From the NCBI GenBank assembly GCA_934234185.1, contig CAKQHO010000007.1, forward strand, positions 1 to 63,802: a DNA stretch of 63,802 bases, given 5' to 3'. The DNA comes from an uncultured Psychrobacillus sp. GTDB lineage: Bacteria > Bacillota > Bacilli > Bacillales_A > Planococcaceae. Positions within the stretch are counted from its first letter, which is position 1. Every line of letters starts with the position of its first letter. A program made the position numbers and the translations under genes. The notes under the pieces were generated by a model that did no database searches, was not told where the DNA came from, and saw only the letters and a list, made by a program, of their open reading frames with translations. Below are positions 43,209 through 51,507 of the stretch, in pieces.

Positions 43209-43940
43209 TTATATGCTAACGGGATGATTTATTAGTTGTAAAATTGTTTCTGCGACATCCTCTTTTGTGATTTTTTTTGAAGCATATTGATGCACTTCAT
43301 TGTCACCTACACATACACTAAATGTAGCTGCTTCGAATAAACATTGGTCGTTACTATCATTTCCGAATGCGATAAAGTCATGTACGTTTAGTTTTTCAAG
43401 ACCAGAGACTTTATTAATGCCTAATGGACTTATATCAATTGCATTTTCATTTTTGTAAGCTGTTATGGAAACAGGTAATTGTTCAAGTAAATAGATTACT
43501 GCCTGAGTAGGATTAAATATGACTAATTTGCATATTTTCTTAAGGTCTATAATCTTTCTATTTATTGCTGTACTTTGGTCAATATTTTTATAAATAGGAT
43601 GTTCCAAACTGCCCTTATAGGCATAGTCCCATTCTCCATCAGCTAAATAAGTAAGGTTGTGAGTTTGAATAATATTATGTAACTGGTCTATCAAATGAGA
43701 TGAAAAGATATTTGCGGAAACATGGTTGTTTTCTGATGTGAAACAGCCATTACCACCGACTAATTTACCCTTTCTAAATTGTGCTGGAATAACGGGTACT
43801 AAATCACGAATCGGCCGTGCAGATGCAAAAATAACTTCATGTCCTGCATCGGATAATTTGGTTAAAGTATCTATTATTGATTGATTAATCGTTTTTCCGT
43901 CAAAGCAAAGTGTACCATCAATATCAAAAACAAAGTTCAT
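43209..43940 (-). CDS. Cof-type HAD-superfamily hydrolase
   Basis: The 243-residue protein has HAD motif I in FVFDIDGTLCFDG, motif II in FASARPIRDL, and motif IV in FGNDSNDQCLFEAA, with a type II cap in between. Such enzymes dephosphorylate small phosphorylated metabolites, often sugar phosphates; the substrate cannot be told here. It is divergent from a Crp/Fnr gene, 66 bp away, which may regulate it. Confidence 0.9.
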   Translation of the reverse strand: MNFVFDIDGTLCFDGKTINQSIIDTLTKLSDAGHEVIFASARPIRDLVPVIPAQFRKGKLVGGNGCFTSENNHVSANIFSSHLIDQLHNIIQTHNLTYLADGEWDYAYKGSLEHPIYKNIDQSTAINRKIIDLKKICKLVIFNPTQAVIYLLEQLPVSITAYKNENAIDISPLGINKVSGLEKLNVHDFIAFGNDSNDQCLFEAATFSVCVGDNEVHQYASKKITKEDVAETILQLINHPVSI

Positions 43941-44006
43941 TCGAATCGCCTCCTGTAATAAGTATAATAATTAGAAATAGTTGTTGAAAGGACAGGTGTC
44001 TCGGTA

Positions 44007-44669
44007 ATGAATTTAGAAAAATTTGTGCAGCATTATACATATAAGTTTTCAAACGAAGTCATAAATGAACTTCAACTAAAAACGTATCAACGAAATGAAT
44101 ATATAGTAAAAATAGGTAATGAAATTGATGGATTATATTTTTTAATAGAAGGTCAATATTATGTCTCAAGCATTGAAATCACAGGTAGAGAATTGTTATT
44201 GAGGTATTGTAAAAAGCCTGCCATATTAGGGGATATCGAATTAATTGAACAATGCGTGATTCAATCAAATTGTATCGCGGCAGTAAACTGTGAATTTTTA
44301 TTTATACCGCTTCACACATATAAAAAATATTTACAGCATGATGCGCAATTTTCACAGCTCCTTTTAAAAGAACTCTCTTATAAATTAAAAACTTGTACGA
44401 TATCTTCAAGGGTAAATGCTCTATCTTCTGTAGCTACACGTTTAGCAGCCTATTATTGTACATTGGCATCCGTTGAGACAAGTAGTGAGTATATTGAAAC
44501 ACGAACTTTAGATGAAGTCGCTTCATTGATTGGCACAACCAAGAGACATTTAAATCGTATATTAAAAAAATGGATTGAAGAAGAAGTCATATTTCGAAAT
44601 GGAGATACGCTTCAAATTTTAAAATGGGAAAAGATAAAGCAATATTCAAATGATGTAAGATATGAATAA
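44007..44669 (+). CDS. Crp/Fnr family transcriptional regulator
   Basis: The 220 residues have a cyclic-nucleotide-binding-type beta-barrel (about 15-120) and a C-terminal winged helix with TLDEVASLIGTTKRHLNRILKKW. No cysteine cluster of the Fnr iron-sulfur type is evident. It resembles YeiL-type regulators. It is divergent from the HAD hydrolase in the same cassette and ends just before repeat copy 3. Confidence 0.88.
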   Translation: MNLEKFVQHYTYKFSNEVINELQLKTYQRNEYIVKIGNEIDGLYFLIEGQYYVSSIEITGRELLLRYCKKPAILGDIELIEQCVIQSNCIAAVNCEFLFIPLHTYKKYLQHDAQFSQLLLKELSYKLKTCTISSRVNALSSVATRLAAYYCTLASVETSSEYIETRTLDEVASLIGTTKRHLNRILKKWIEEEVIFRNGDTLQILKWEKIKQYSNDVRYE

Positions 44670-44676
44670 TAATTAA

Positions 44677-44724
44677 AACCGCACTTACACGTATTACGGT
44701 GAACCGTATCATAAGTAAGTGCGG
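44677..44724 (+). repeat. att-like repeat, copy 3 (full two-armed form)
   Basis: The left arm ccgcacttac (44679-44688), the inner palindrome acggtgaaccgt, the core gaaccgtatcataagtaa (44701-44718) and the right arm gtaagtgcgg (44715-44724) together form a 46-nt imperfect hairpin. Confidence 0.9.
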
Positions 44725-44750
44725 GGGATACTAGAAAATAATCTAACTTA

Positions 44751-44787
44751 AAAATGACTTGCCTAGCGGCGAGTCATTTTTTATTTT
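44751..44787 (+). terminator. Terminator-like hairpin at the start of cassette 3
   Basis: Arms aaaatgacttgcc / ggcgagtcatttt enclose tagc and are followed by Ts. No gene of this cassette lies upstream, so it may insulate the cassette from read-through. Confidence 0.75.
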
Positions 44788-44797
44788 TAGAATTTTC

Positions 44798-44828
44798 TTG
44801 ACATTAAAGTTACTTTAAGGCTTAACAT
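44798..44828 (+). promoter_or_regulatory. MerR-type promoter/operator
   Basis: TTGACA (44798-44803) and taacat (44823-44828) are 19 bp apart, and the dyad ttaaag-tta-ctttaa (44804-44818) lies between them. A long spacer with a central dyad is the hallmark of promoters that MerR proteins activate by twisting DNA. It lies 22 bp before the merR-type gene. Confidence 0.75.
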
Positions 44829-44850
44829 TAGACTAAATGGGGGGAATAAT

Positions 44851-45624
44851 TTGACTGAGTTAATGAATATACAGGATTTCTCTGAAAGAACAGGTATTTC
44901 TAAAAGTGCATTAAGGTATTATGAATCAAAAAGTTTGCTCATTCCGAAAGAAAGAAGCACAAATGGCTATCGTAGATATACGGATGATCAAATTGATACA
45001 GTGAAGTTAATCTCAAGTTTACGTTTAGCTGAGGTCCCAATCAAAGATATTCAAATTTATTTATCGGAGAATGATGAGACAAGACAGAAGCAGATGATGG
45101 AGAAATGGATAGATAATATAAATAAGAAACGAGACCTTCTAACGGTGAGCTTACGATATTTAGAAAGTGACTCTACAAGTAAGGAAATTTATCTAATGGA
45201 AAAAAGCTCAGAGCAAATTATTTGGTATGATGCTGAATCTAAAATAGGGGACTTCAAACAGCACTTTTTGGATAGAGGAACTGCCTTGAAAAGATTAAAT
45301 ATTCCATTTAAAAATTGTTATTTGAAGTATGTCTCAGGTGAAGATTTAATTAAAGCACAAATTGGTTTTGGTGTCTCATCTGATATAAAAATAAATGGTT
45401 TATCAGAGGCGGCGATAGAACAATTACCACAATGCATCTATATTGCTATGACGTTTAAAGATTCAATCACAACAATTCAAAATGGCTACCGAAAAATTTT
45501 AAGCTATGCACTCGAACATAATTGGACACCGATGTATTCCATAATGGAGTGGTATCATGGTGTGGATTTTACACAATTGGATTTGTTAATGCCTGTTATT
45601 CAAATTGAAAGAAGAGGAGAATAA
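44851..45624 (+). CDS. MerR family transcriptional regulator
   Basis: The 257 residues start with a MerR winged helix (TGISKSALRYYESKSLLIPK, GYRRYTDDQIDTVKLI), then a coiled coil (about 75-120) and a C-terminal effector domain of about 130 residues, possibly GyrI-like. The ligand is unknown. The start is TTG after a GGGGGG-containing site; ATG at 44863 is possible. It is co-transcribed with the next gene, 3 bp away, from a promoter with the MerR signature. Confidence 0.9.
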   Translation: MTELMNIQDFSERTGISKSALRYYESKSLLIPKERSTNGYRRYTDDQIDTVKLISSLRLAEVPIKDIQIYLSENDETRQKQMMEKWIDNINKKRDLLTVSLRYLESDSTSKEIYLMEKSSEQIIWYDAESKIGDFKQHFLDRGTALKRLNIPFKNCYLKYVSGEDLIKAQIGFGVSSDIKINGLSEAAIEQLPQCIYIAMTFKDSITTIQNGYRKILSYALEHNWTPMYSIMEWYHGVDFTQLDLLMPVIQIERRGE

Positions 45625-45627
45625 GAC

Positions 45628-46659
45628 ATGGAACAGTTGATTGTAAGTGTAGTAGATTTAGTGGGAAGTTCTTTTGAATTGGGGTTAAAGCAAGGTGAAG
45701 AAATTAAAACAACAGAATTAAATAAGCAATTTGGTTTTCTAGAGAATTTAACTGCTAATTCAAACCCGGAGAAAGCGAAGGATCTACTAAAGACTTTTTC
45801 ACCGAATCTTTTAGAAGAACTTGGTGGTCTTGCACAAGGATTAGAGATGAAGTTAGATACCATCATTAGATTTTATAGCGGTTATGATGTAGCCTTTCCC
45901 TCAATGGGTTGTACGACATTTATAAATGAGGGCTATTATGTACGAAACTATGATTTTAGTCCAGAAATATATGATGCAAGACTAGTTTTTTCTAATCCAA
46001 TAGGCGGTTACGCAAGTGTTGGCTTTAGCCAGCAGGTGATTGGACGACTTGATGGGATGAATGAAAAAGGTCTCGTTGTTGGATTACATTTTGTAAATGA
46101 TGAACACAAGAGTGAGGGATTTCTCGCGACGACAATTGTCAGGATGTTATTGGAGCAATGTGGATGCATAGAAGAAGCAATACATTTACTTTCAAAGATT
46201 CCTCATGGATTTTGCTATAATTATTCAATTACAGATTCAAGTGGGAATGGTGTGATTGTGGAGGCTGCTCCTGAGAAGCAGTGTGTCCATTTCGAGACTC
46301 CACTCATGTGTACAAATCATTTTCAATCTAAAGAATTACAAGAAAAAAATATGAAAGAAATACAAAGGTCAATAAAACGTAAGGAGTATATAAGTAATCT
46401 AGTAACAGAGGAATTATCACTGACTTCTGCTTATCATCATTTTAATGATGTAAATTCTCCATTATTTTTTAAAAATTATCAAGAGTATTTCGGAACACTG
46501 CATACGGTTGCCTATTCACCAAAAGATTTAAGCCTCCTCATTGGTGTTGGTGAGAATAGTGAACCCACAAAGCTATCTTTAAGAAAATATTTAGATGGTT
46601 CCAGTAGTCTGCCTAAAGTTATCAAAGGGAGACTCGATCAAACTGTTAAAACTAATTAG
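45628..46659 (+). CDS. C45-family acyltransferase/peptidase (Ntn hydrolase)
   Basis: The 343-residue protein resembles acyl-CoA:6-aminopenicillanic acid acyltransferases (peptidase family C45). The expected nucleophile is C95 in PSMGCTTFINEG, and autocleavage between G94 and C95 would activate it. Further family blocks are YVRNYDFSPE, GRLDGMNEKGLVVGLHFVND and MCTNHF. The natural substrate is unknown; relatives act on amide bonds of antibiotics or lipopeptides. A GAGGAG site precedes ATG, and the MerR gene lies immediately upstream. Confidence 0.85.
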   Translation: MEQLIVSVVDLVGSSFELGLKQGEEIKTTELNKQFGFLENLTANSNPEKAKDLLKTFSPNLLEELGGLAQGLEMKLDTIIRFYSGYDVAFPSMGCTTFINEGYYVRNYDFSPEIYDARLVFSNPIGGYASVGFSQQVIGRLDGMNEKGLVVGLHFVNDEHKSEGFLATTIVRMLLEQCGCIEEAIHLLSKIPHGFCYNYSITDSSGNGVIVEAAPEKQCVHFETPLMCTNHFQSKELQEKNMKEIQRSIKRKEYISNLVTEELSLTSAYHHFNDVNSPLFFKNYQEYFGTLHTVAYSPKDLSLLIGVGENSEPTKLSLRKYLDGSSSLPKVIKGRLDQTVKTN

Positions 46660-46700
46660 CCTTTGTTAATTTAAGGAATAGGTTCAAATGTAAAAATAAA

Positions 46701-46753
46701 AACCGCACTTACACCTGTTACGGTGAACCGTATCATAAATAAGTGCAGTTTTA
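46701..46753 (+). repeat. att-like repeat, copy 4
   Basis: Left arm ccgcacttac (46703-46712), inner acggtgaaccgt, core gaaccgtatcataaataa (46725-46742, one change) and right arm taagtgcag followed by tttt. Confidence 0.88.
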
Positions 46754-47093
46754 TAAAATATCCATCTGAGATGTTGCTTAGTCAGCATTTTAGGTGGTTA
46801 TTTTAATTAAGAATATGTTGAATTTTAAGGTTGATGAATGAGAGAAGATATTAGGAGGTAATTAGAATTACTTACCTTATTAAATAGTTGTAGCTAGCCG
46901 TAACGGTGGCTAGGCGCTCTTAATTTCAACATTCAATTTTAACAGAGCTAAAAGCGATCTGTAAGAATAAGGTATTTATCAATAACATCTACTTCCATCA
47001 ATTACGCTACGAATAGTAACATTATTGTTATACTCCGTTGGTAGAAATACAATTAAAATAGTGTTTATAATTACGCATGAAAGGATGAAAAGT
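46754..47093. other. Non-coding stretch with a small hairpin
   Basis: I see no gene in this 340-bp AT-rich region. It contains a hairpin with arms ctagcc / ggctag (46894-46913). A reading frame extends upstream of the XRE gene into this stretch without a ribosome site and is not believed. Confidence 0.5.
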
Positions 47094-47522
47094 ATGATTA
47101 ATATGAATTTGTACTCACTAAGAAAACGTCGTAATTTAACGCAGGAGCAATTAGCGCAAGAATTAAATGTTTCACGTCAGGTGATTGCCAAATGGGAAAA
47201 AGGTGAATCAACACCAGATTTACATCATAGTATGAACCTTGCCAATTTCTTCGGAGTCACATTAGATGCATTAGTAAACCATAATGCAGAAGAAACAGGT
47301 GTAGATATTCCACCCAAGGGTCAGCATTTTTTTGGGACAGCAACAGTAGGGGAACGTGGTCAAATTGTCATCCCGAAAAAAGCACGTGAAATTTTTCAAA
47401 TTAACCCAGGTGATTCAGTCATTATTATAGGGGATGAGGATCGTGGGTTGGCATTAGCACCTGAAAAAATGATTAGGCAGTTTTTAGATATGGTGAAAGC
47501 TCATCCAAAAGAGGAGGAATAA
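47094..47522 (+). CDS. XRE helix-turn-helix / AbrB fusion regulator
   Basis: The 142-residue protein joins an XRE-type helix-turn-helix (LRKRRNLTQEQLAQELNVSR, VIAKWEKGESTPDL) to a C-terminal SpoVT/AbrB swapped-hairpin domain (GERGQIVIPKKAREIFQINP). Both domains bind DNA, so it may grip two sites. I chose ATG at 47094 because AAAGGATG lies nine bases upstream. The ABC ATPase follows 3 bp later, and this protein probably regulates it. Confidence 0.88.
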   Translation: MINMNLYSLRKRRNLTQEQLAQELNVSRQVIAKWEKGESTPDLHHSMNLANFFGVTLDALVNHNAEETGVDIPPKGQHFFGTATVGERGQIVIPKKAREIFQINPGDSVIIIGDEDRGLALAPEKMIRQFLDMVKAHPKEEE

Positions 47523-47525
47523 TTA

Positions 47526-48311
47526 ATGACTGCTGCAATTGAACTTCAAGGATTATCAAAACGCTTTCAAGAAAAAGTTGCCGTTTCGCCAATGACACTT
47601 ACGATTAACCAAGGTGAACTATTCGGACTCCTTGGTGTAAATGGTGCTGGTAAAACGACTGTACTAAATATGCTGAGTGGCCTTGTAAAACCGACAACAG
47701 GAGATGCGCTTGTACTTGGACATTCACTTAGTAACATACCTAGTATTCGAAAAGTACTCGCTGTTTCCCCGCAGGAAACGTCGATTGCACCAAATTTATC
47801 TGTACGTGAAAATTTATTATTAATGGCACGTATTCACGGTTTTTCAAAGGAAAAGTCTATTGAAAAAACGGAGGCTTTAATTAGCCAGTTTTCATTACAA
47901 CCTTACGAACATCAACGTGGTAAAAATTTATCCGGTGGCTGGCAGCGAAAGTTAAGTATTGCGATGGCTCTAATTGCAGACCCGAAAATTTTATTTTTAG
48001 ATGAACCTACTTTAGGGTTAGATATCATTAGCCGTCGTGAGCTTTGGGCAATGATTAATAAACTGAGAGAGACGACTACAATTGTACTGACTACGCACTA
48101 TTTAGAAGAAGCGGAAGCGTTGTGTGATCGAATTTGTATTATGAGGGATGGGGAAATAAAGGCACTTGGTACAGTAGACGAGCTCCTTACAACGGCGAGC
48201 AAAGAAAACTTTGAGGATGCATTTGTGCATTTCGTAACAGGAGGTTCGAAGAGTTCGTTCCCATCTTATAAAGAAAGAGCAAATTTACATTGGCGGAAGT
48301 TCTATTTGTAG
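47526..48311 (+). CDS. ABC transporter ATP-binding protein, orphan
   Basis: The 261 residues have Walker A GVNGAGKTT, the Q-loop at VSPQETS, the signature LSGGW, Walker B ILFLDEPTLGLD and the switch histidine in TTHYLEEAE, a drug/daunorubicin-exporter-type ATPase. The usual partner permease gene is missing: the next 224 bp hold no membrane protein. The last 20 residues look non-homologous, suggesting that a deletion joined this gene to unrelated DNA. Confidence 0.9.
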   Translation: MTAAIELQGLSKRFQEKVAVSPMTLTINQGELFGLLGVNGAGKTTVLNMLSGLVKPTTGDALVLGHSLSNIPSIRKVLAVSPQETSIAPNLSVRENLLLMARIHGFSKEKSIEKTEALISQFSLQPYEHQRGKNLSGGWQRKLSIAMALIADPKILFLDEPTLGLDIISRRELWAMINKLRETTTIVLTTHYLEEAEALCDRICIMRDGEIKALGTVDELLTTASKENFEDAFVHFVTGGSKSSFPSYKERANLHWRKFYL

Positions 48312-48535
48312 TTCCCTCCGTCAGCTAAATCCTCTGCATCAGACATATAAAGCCTCGACAAAAAATTATGGAAATGAAGACACATAGTTAATGGAATTAG
48401 AAATATTCAATTTAGCAACTCGGGTCTAACAGCGGGGCAACTCAGACTTACATTTGGACAAGTTAATCAACTACATGGGCAACTAAAATAAGCATATTAT
48501 AAGTGTAAATGTATTGTTAAAAGTGGGGGAAATTT
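48312..48535. other. Spacer with a coding-like remnant
   Basis: A reading frame at about 48390-48491 gives roughly 32 residues including NSGLTAGQLRLTFGQVNQLH without a start codon. It looks like a gene fragment left by deletion; the family is not recognised. Confidence 0.3.
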
Positions 48536-50461
48536 GTGATGAAAGTTTTGGTAGGAAGTCCAATTCATCAAAAGCCGGAGATATTAAAAGAGTTCTTGAT
48601 TTCATTGAGAGAATTAAATAAAGATGAAATAGATATTCATTATTTTTTTATAGAGGACAATGTTATAGAAGAATCATCGTTACTATTAGCGAATTTTAAA
48701 GAAGAAGAAGAGAACGTCACGATTTTAAGAAATGATCATGTATCTTCTTTATATATTTGTGATGATTATACTCATAGATGGACGAATGATCTAATACGGA
48801 AGGTAGCAAAATTTAAAAATGCCATGATACAGAGGGCTATAGAAGAAGATTTTGATTATCTTTTTCTTATAGATTCAGACTTAATTCTGCATCCTAATAC
48901 GTTAAAAAGATTAGTATCACTTAAAAAAGAGCTCGTTTCTAATATATTCTGGACAAAATGGCAGCCTAATTCATCTGAACAACCGCAAGTTTGGTTATCG
49001 GACACATATAATCTGTATGACAGTGAACCAGGAGAACATGTTAGTGATGAGGATATTACGAGGAGGACAGAAGCGTTTTTAAACATGTTGAGAAAGCCTG
49101 GGACGTATAAAGTTGGTGGACTCGGTGCATGTACATTAATAGCTAACTCGGCATTAAATAAAGGTGTAAGCTTTGATAATGTTTATAATATTTCTTTTTG
49201 GGGAGAAGATCGGCATTTTTGCGTAAGAGCTGCTGCTTTAGGAATGGATTTATATGTGGATACATATTATCCAGCACATCATATTTATAGAAGTGAAGAT
49301 TTACTAAAAATAGCTGCATATAAAATGTTAAACAAAACTAGAGATTTGCAAATTTATAGTACAAAGGTGCAGGAGGTTCTAAAGTTAGCTATTGAAGGGA
49401 TTGGTGATTATAACTATAAAAAGGGTATTCAAACAGAGTATTTAAAATATTTTAAAGGTGATGAAAAACAAAGATTAGAAAATGAATTAAATACTATAAG
49501 TAAAGAACTATTAGAAGATGAAATTATGAATAAAATAAAAGTCCTTAGTTATCAAGAGATATTCTCTAAACAATTGGATGAAATGACTATTAAAGCTACT
49601 TATGCTGAAGAAGGGCGTAAGAATGGATTCACTTATTATAAAGAGAAACAAGCTGAATTTACATTAGAAAAAGATAAGGAAGAAAATTTTAAAATTACGA
49701 AATGGATTGTAGAAAAAGAAATTGAACCATCCGTAAAGCCACTAATAAGAAAAGTAAAAGAAGAAAACAATAAGCTGACTTTATCAATGGTAGTAAAAAA
49801 TGAAGGCGAAAAATTTTTAAGAAGAGTGCTAGAAGATGCAGTCCAATATATAGATAATGCAATTATTATAGACGATGGTAGTACGGATAATACTGTTGAA
49901 ATAATCAAGGAAGTACTAAAAGATATACCATATGTTTTAATCGAAAATACAAGTTCAAAATTTAGTAATGAAGTAACTTTAAGAAAGCAACAATGGGATG
50001 AAACAATAAAAACGAATCCTGATTGGATACTATTCTTAGATGCAGACGAGATATTTGAAGATAAATTTAAGTATACAGTAAGAGAGCTTATGAAAAATGC
50101 AGAAGTTGATGGGTATATGTTTAGATTATATGATTTTTGGGATGAACGTCATTATAGAGAAGATCACTTATGGAATGCGCATAATGTTTATCGATTATTT
50201 ATGGTCAGGTATCAAGAAAATTATCATTATGTGTTTAAGGAAACGCCGCAACATTGCGGTAGGCTGCCGTATAACTGTAATAACTTATCTTATGCCCTTA
50301 GTGATTTAAGACTTAAACATTATGGATGGTCCGTACTAGAACATAGAAAAGAAAAATATAATCGATATATGGCACTTGATCCAGATGGAGTGTATGGATT
50401 ATTAGATCAGTATTATTCAATATTAGATGAAACTCCGAACTTAAAGAAATGGGAAGAATAA
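48536..50461 (+). CDS. Two-domain glycosyltransferase
   Basis: The 641-residue protein appears to hold two GT-A-type domains. The first (about 1-260) has the metal motif DSD in YLFLIDSDLILHP and GLGACTLI and FWGEDRHF further on. The second (about 405-620) has LSMVVKNEGEKFL, IIDDGSTDNT and the DAD motif WILFLDADEIFED. It would build a glycan or glycosylate a protein; acceptor and sugar are unknown. No other polysaccharide genes lie nearby. Start at GTG 48536 or ATG 48539 after GGGGGA. Confidence 0.85.
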   Translation: MMKVLVGSPIHQKPEILKEFLISLRELNKDEIDIHYFFIEDNVIEESSLLLANFKEEEENVTILRNDHVSSLYICDDYTHRWTNDLIRKVAKFKNAMIQRAIEEDFDYLFLIDSDLILHPNTLKRLVSLKKELVSNIFWTKWQPNSSEQPQVWLSDTYNLYDSEPGEHVSDEDITRRTEAFLNMLRKPGTYKVGGLGACTLIANSALNKGVSFDNVYNISFWGEDRHFCVRAAALGMDLYVDTYYPAHHIYRSEDLLKIAAYKMLNKTRDLQIYSTKVQEVLKLAIEGIGDYNYKKGIQTEYLKYFKGDEKQRLENELNTISKELLEDEIMNKIKVLSYQEIFSKQLDEMTIKATYAEEGRKNGFTYYKEKQAEFTLEKDKEENFKITKWIVEKEIEPSVKPLIRKVKEENNKLTLSMVVKNEGEKFLRRVLEDAVQYIDNAIIIDDGSTDNTVEIIKEVLKDIPYVLIENTSSKFSNEVTLRKQQWDETIKTNPDWILFLDADEIFEDKFKYTVRELMKNAEVDGYMFRLYDFWDERHYREDHLWNAHNVYRLFMVRYQENYHYVFKETPQHCGRLPYNCNNLSYALSDLRLKHYGWSVLEHRKEKYNRYMALDPDGVYGLLDQYYSILDETPNLKKWEE

Positions 50462-50673
50462 AGGGACACGTCTTAAGCTCAATTGAAACCATGCAATATA
50501 CAGCTAACTCAGGTCCGTTTCATCTATGGTGGAAAGAAAATGGTGTCAACCCAATAAAGGATTCGTACCTACTGTATCAGCAAGAGCATGGATGGATAGA
50601 AGTTAGAGAGAAAGGATACAGTCAAAAAGCATCAACAGCTTCAAAGACATGGAGAAGTAAAATTGCATTTTAA
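50449..50673 (+). CDS. Short hypothetical reading frame, possibly a remnant
   Basis: A 74-residue frame overlaps the end of the glycosyltransferase by 13 bp and stops within repeat copy 5. It reads like coding sequence in places (NSGPFHLWWKENGVNPIKDS) but has no ribosome site of its own and no family I recognise. It may be the tail of a gene truncated when the cassette formed. Confidence 0.35.
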   Translation: MGRIKGHVLSSIETMQYTANSGPFHLWWKENGVNPIKDSYLLYQQEHGWIEVREKGYSQKASTASKTWRSKIAF

Positions 50674-50697
50674 CCGTACCATAAGTAAGAGCGGTTA
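50671..50697 (+). repeat. att-like repeat, copy 5 (diverged)
   Basis: The core reads taaccgtaccataagtaa (50671-50688, two changes), followed by gagcggtta. No left arm is recognisable. Confidence 0.65.
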
Positions 50698-50703
50698 ATG
50701 TGA

Positions 50704-50740
50704 AAACCACTAAAACAAAAGAAAGCTATGTTTTAGTGGT
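50704..50740 (-). terminator. Terminator of the GNAT gene
   Basis: Arms accactaaaaca / tgttttagtggt lie between repeat copy 5 and the stop of the GNAT gene. Confidence 0.7.
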
Positions 50741-50763
50741 TCAATTTTTAAAATAATATTTAT

Positions 50764-51180
50764 TTAAATATTACCTGATTGCATTTTATAATTTCTCTTT
50801 ACCATAGCTGTAGATTCCATCATTCCGAACTTTTTATAATACGGAATTAAATCATCATCACAGCATAAATCAATCATATAAATATCATCAAGTTCTTCCA
50901 ATATTTTTTGGACTAATTCTTTCCCAATCCCTTGATTCTTATATTCAGGTAATACTTCGAGAAGAGGTATATATGCAGAAAGAATTCCATCACTAATTGC
51001 TGTAATGAATCCAACAACTTTATTAACAGATGGATCTATTGCTATAACTATTTTGCTGCTATTATTTAATAATTTTAAATGAGTTTCTGGACTTGGCTGA
51101 TTTGGCCAGTCTACAAAAAATCCGGCTAACATTTCATGTGTAATATTTTCAAGGTTTGTTTTATACAACATTATCATCAA
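50764..51180 (-). CDS. GNAT family N-acetyltransferase
   Basis: The 138-residue protein has the acetyl-CoA-binding loop YKNQGIGKELV in beta-strand context (IPLLEVLPE), and the C-terminal segment YKKFGMMES typical of GNAT enzymes. The substrate is unknown. It is the only gene of its small cassette, between repeat copies 5 and 6. The start may be the first or a later methionine of MMIM. Confidence 0.88.
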   Translation of the reverse strand: MMIMLYKTNLENITHEMLAGFFVDWPNQPSPETHLKLLNNSSKIVIAIDPSVNKVVGFITAISDGILSAYIPLLEVLPEYKNQGIGKELVQKILEELDDIYMIDLCCDDDLIPYYKKFGMMESTAMVKRNYKMQSGNI

Positions 51181-51339
51181 CTCCTAATTTATTTTAAAAT
51201 TAGACAGATGATATCAATTGTAAAGTAGCATAATAATTCCTCCAAGGTTAAAGATTAACTGTTCTTCATTTAAATTATTTCGACATAAAAAATATATCTC
51301 CTTTAAAATTATTTTATTTATATAATTATAGAATTTGAA

Positions 51340-51381
51340 ATCGCACCTACACTAGTTACGGTGAATCGTATCAAAAGTGAT
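51340..51381 (+). repeat. att-like repeat, copy 6 (diverged)
   Basis: The left arm tcgcacctac (51341-51350), inner acggtgaatcgt and core gaatcgtatcaaaagtga (51363-51380, three changes) are present; the right arm is largely lost. Confidence 0.7.
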
Positions 51382-51437
51382 GGTAAAGCAAAGTTTTGAA
51401 TTAGTTCTAATAGTTCATTATTAAATTTACTCCGAGT

Positions 51438-51468
51438 GTAAAAGCGGCAGAAATACTGCCGCTTTTAC
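51438..51468. terminator. Terminator of the membrane hydrolase gene
   Basis: A perfect 13-bp stem gtaaaagcggcag / ctgccgcttttac with a five-base loop lies 40 bp past the stop of the hydrolase gene on the minus strand. Confidence 0.85.
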
Positions 51469-51507
51469 TTATTTCTCATTTTCTTGAATAATTCCTTCTA
51501 ATTCAGA

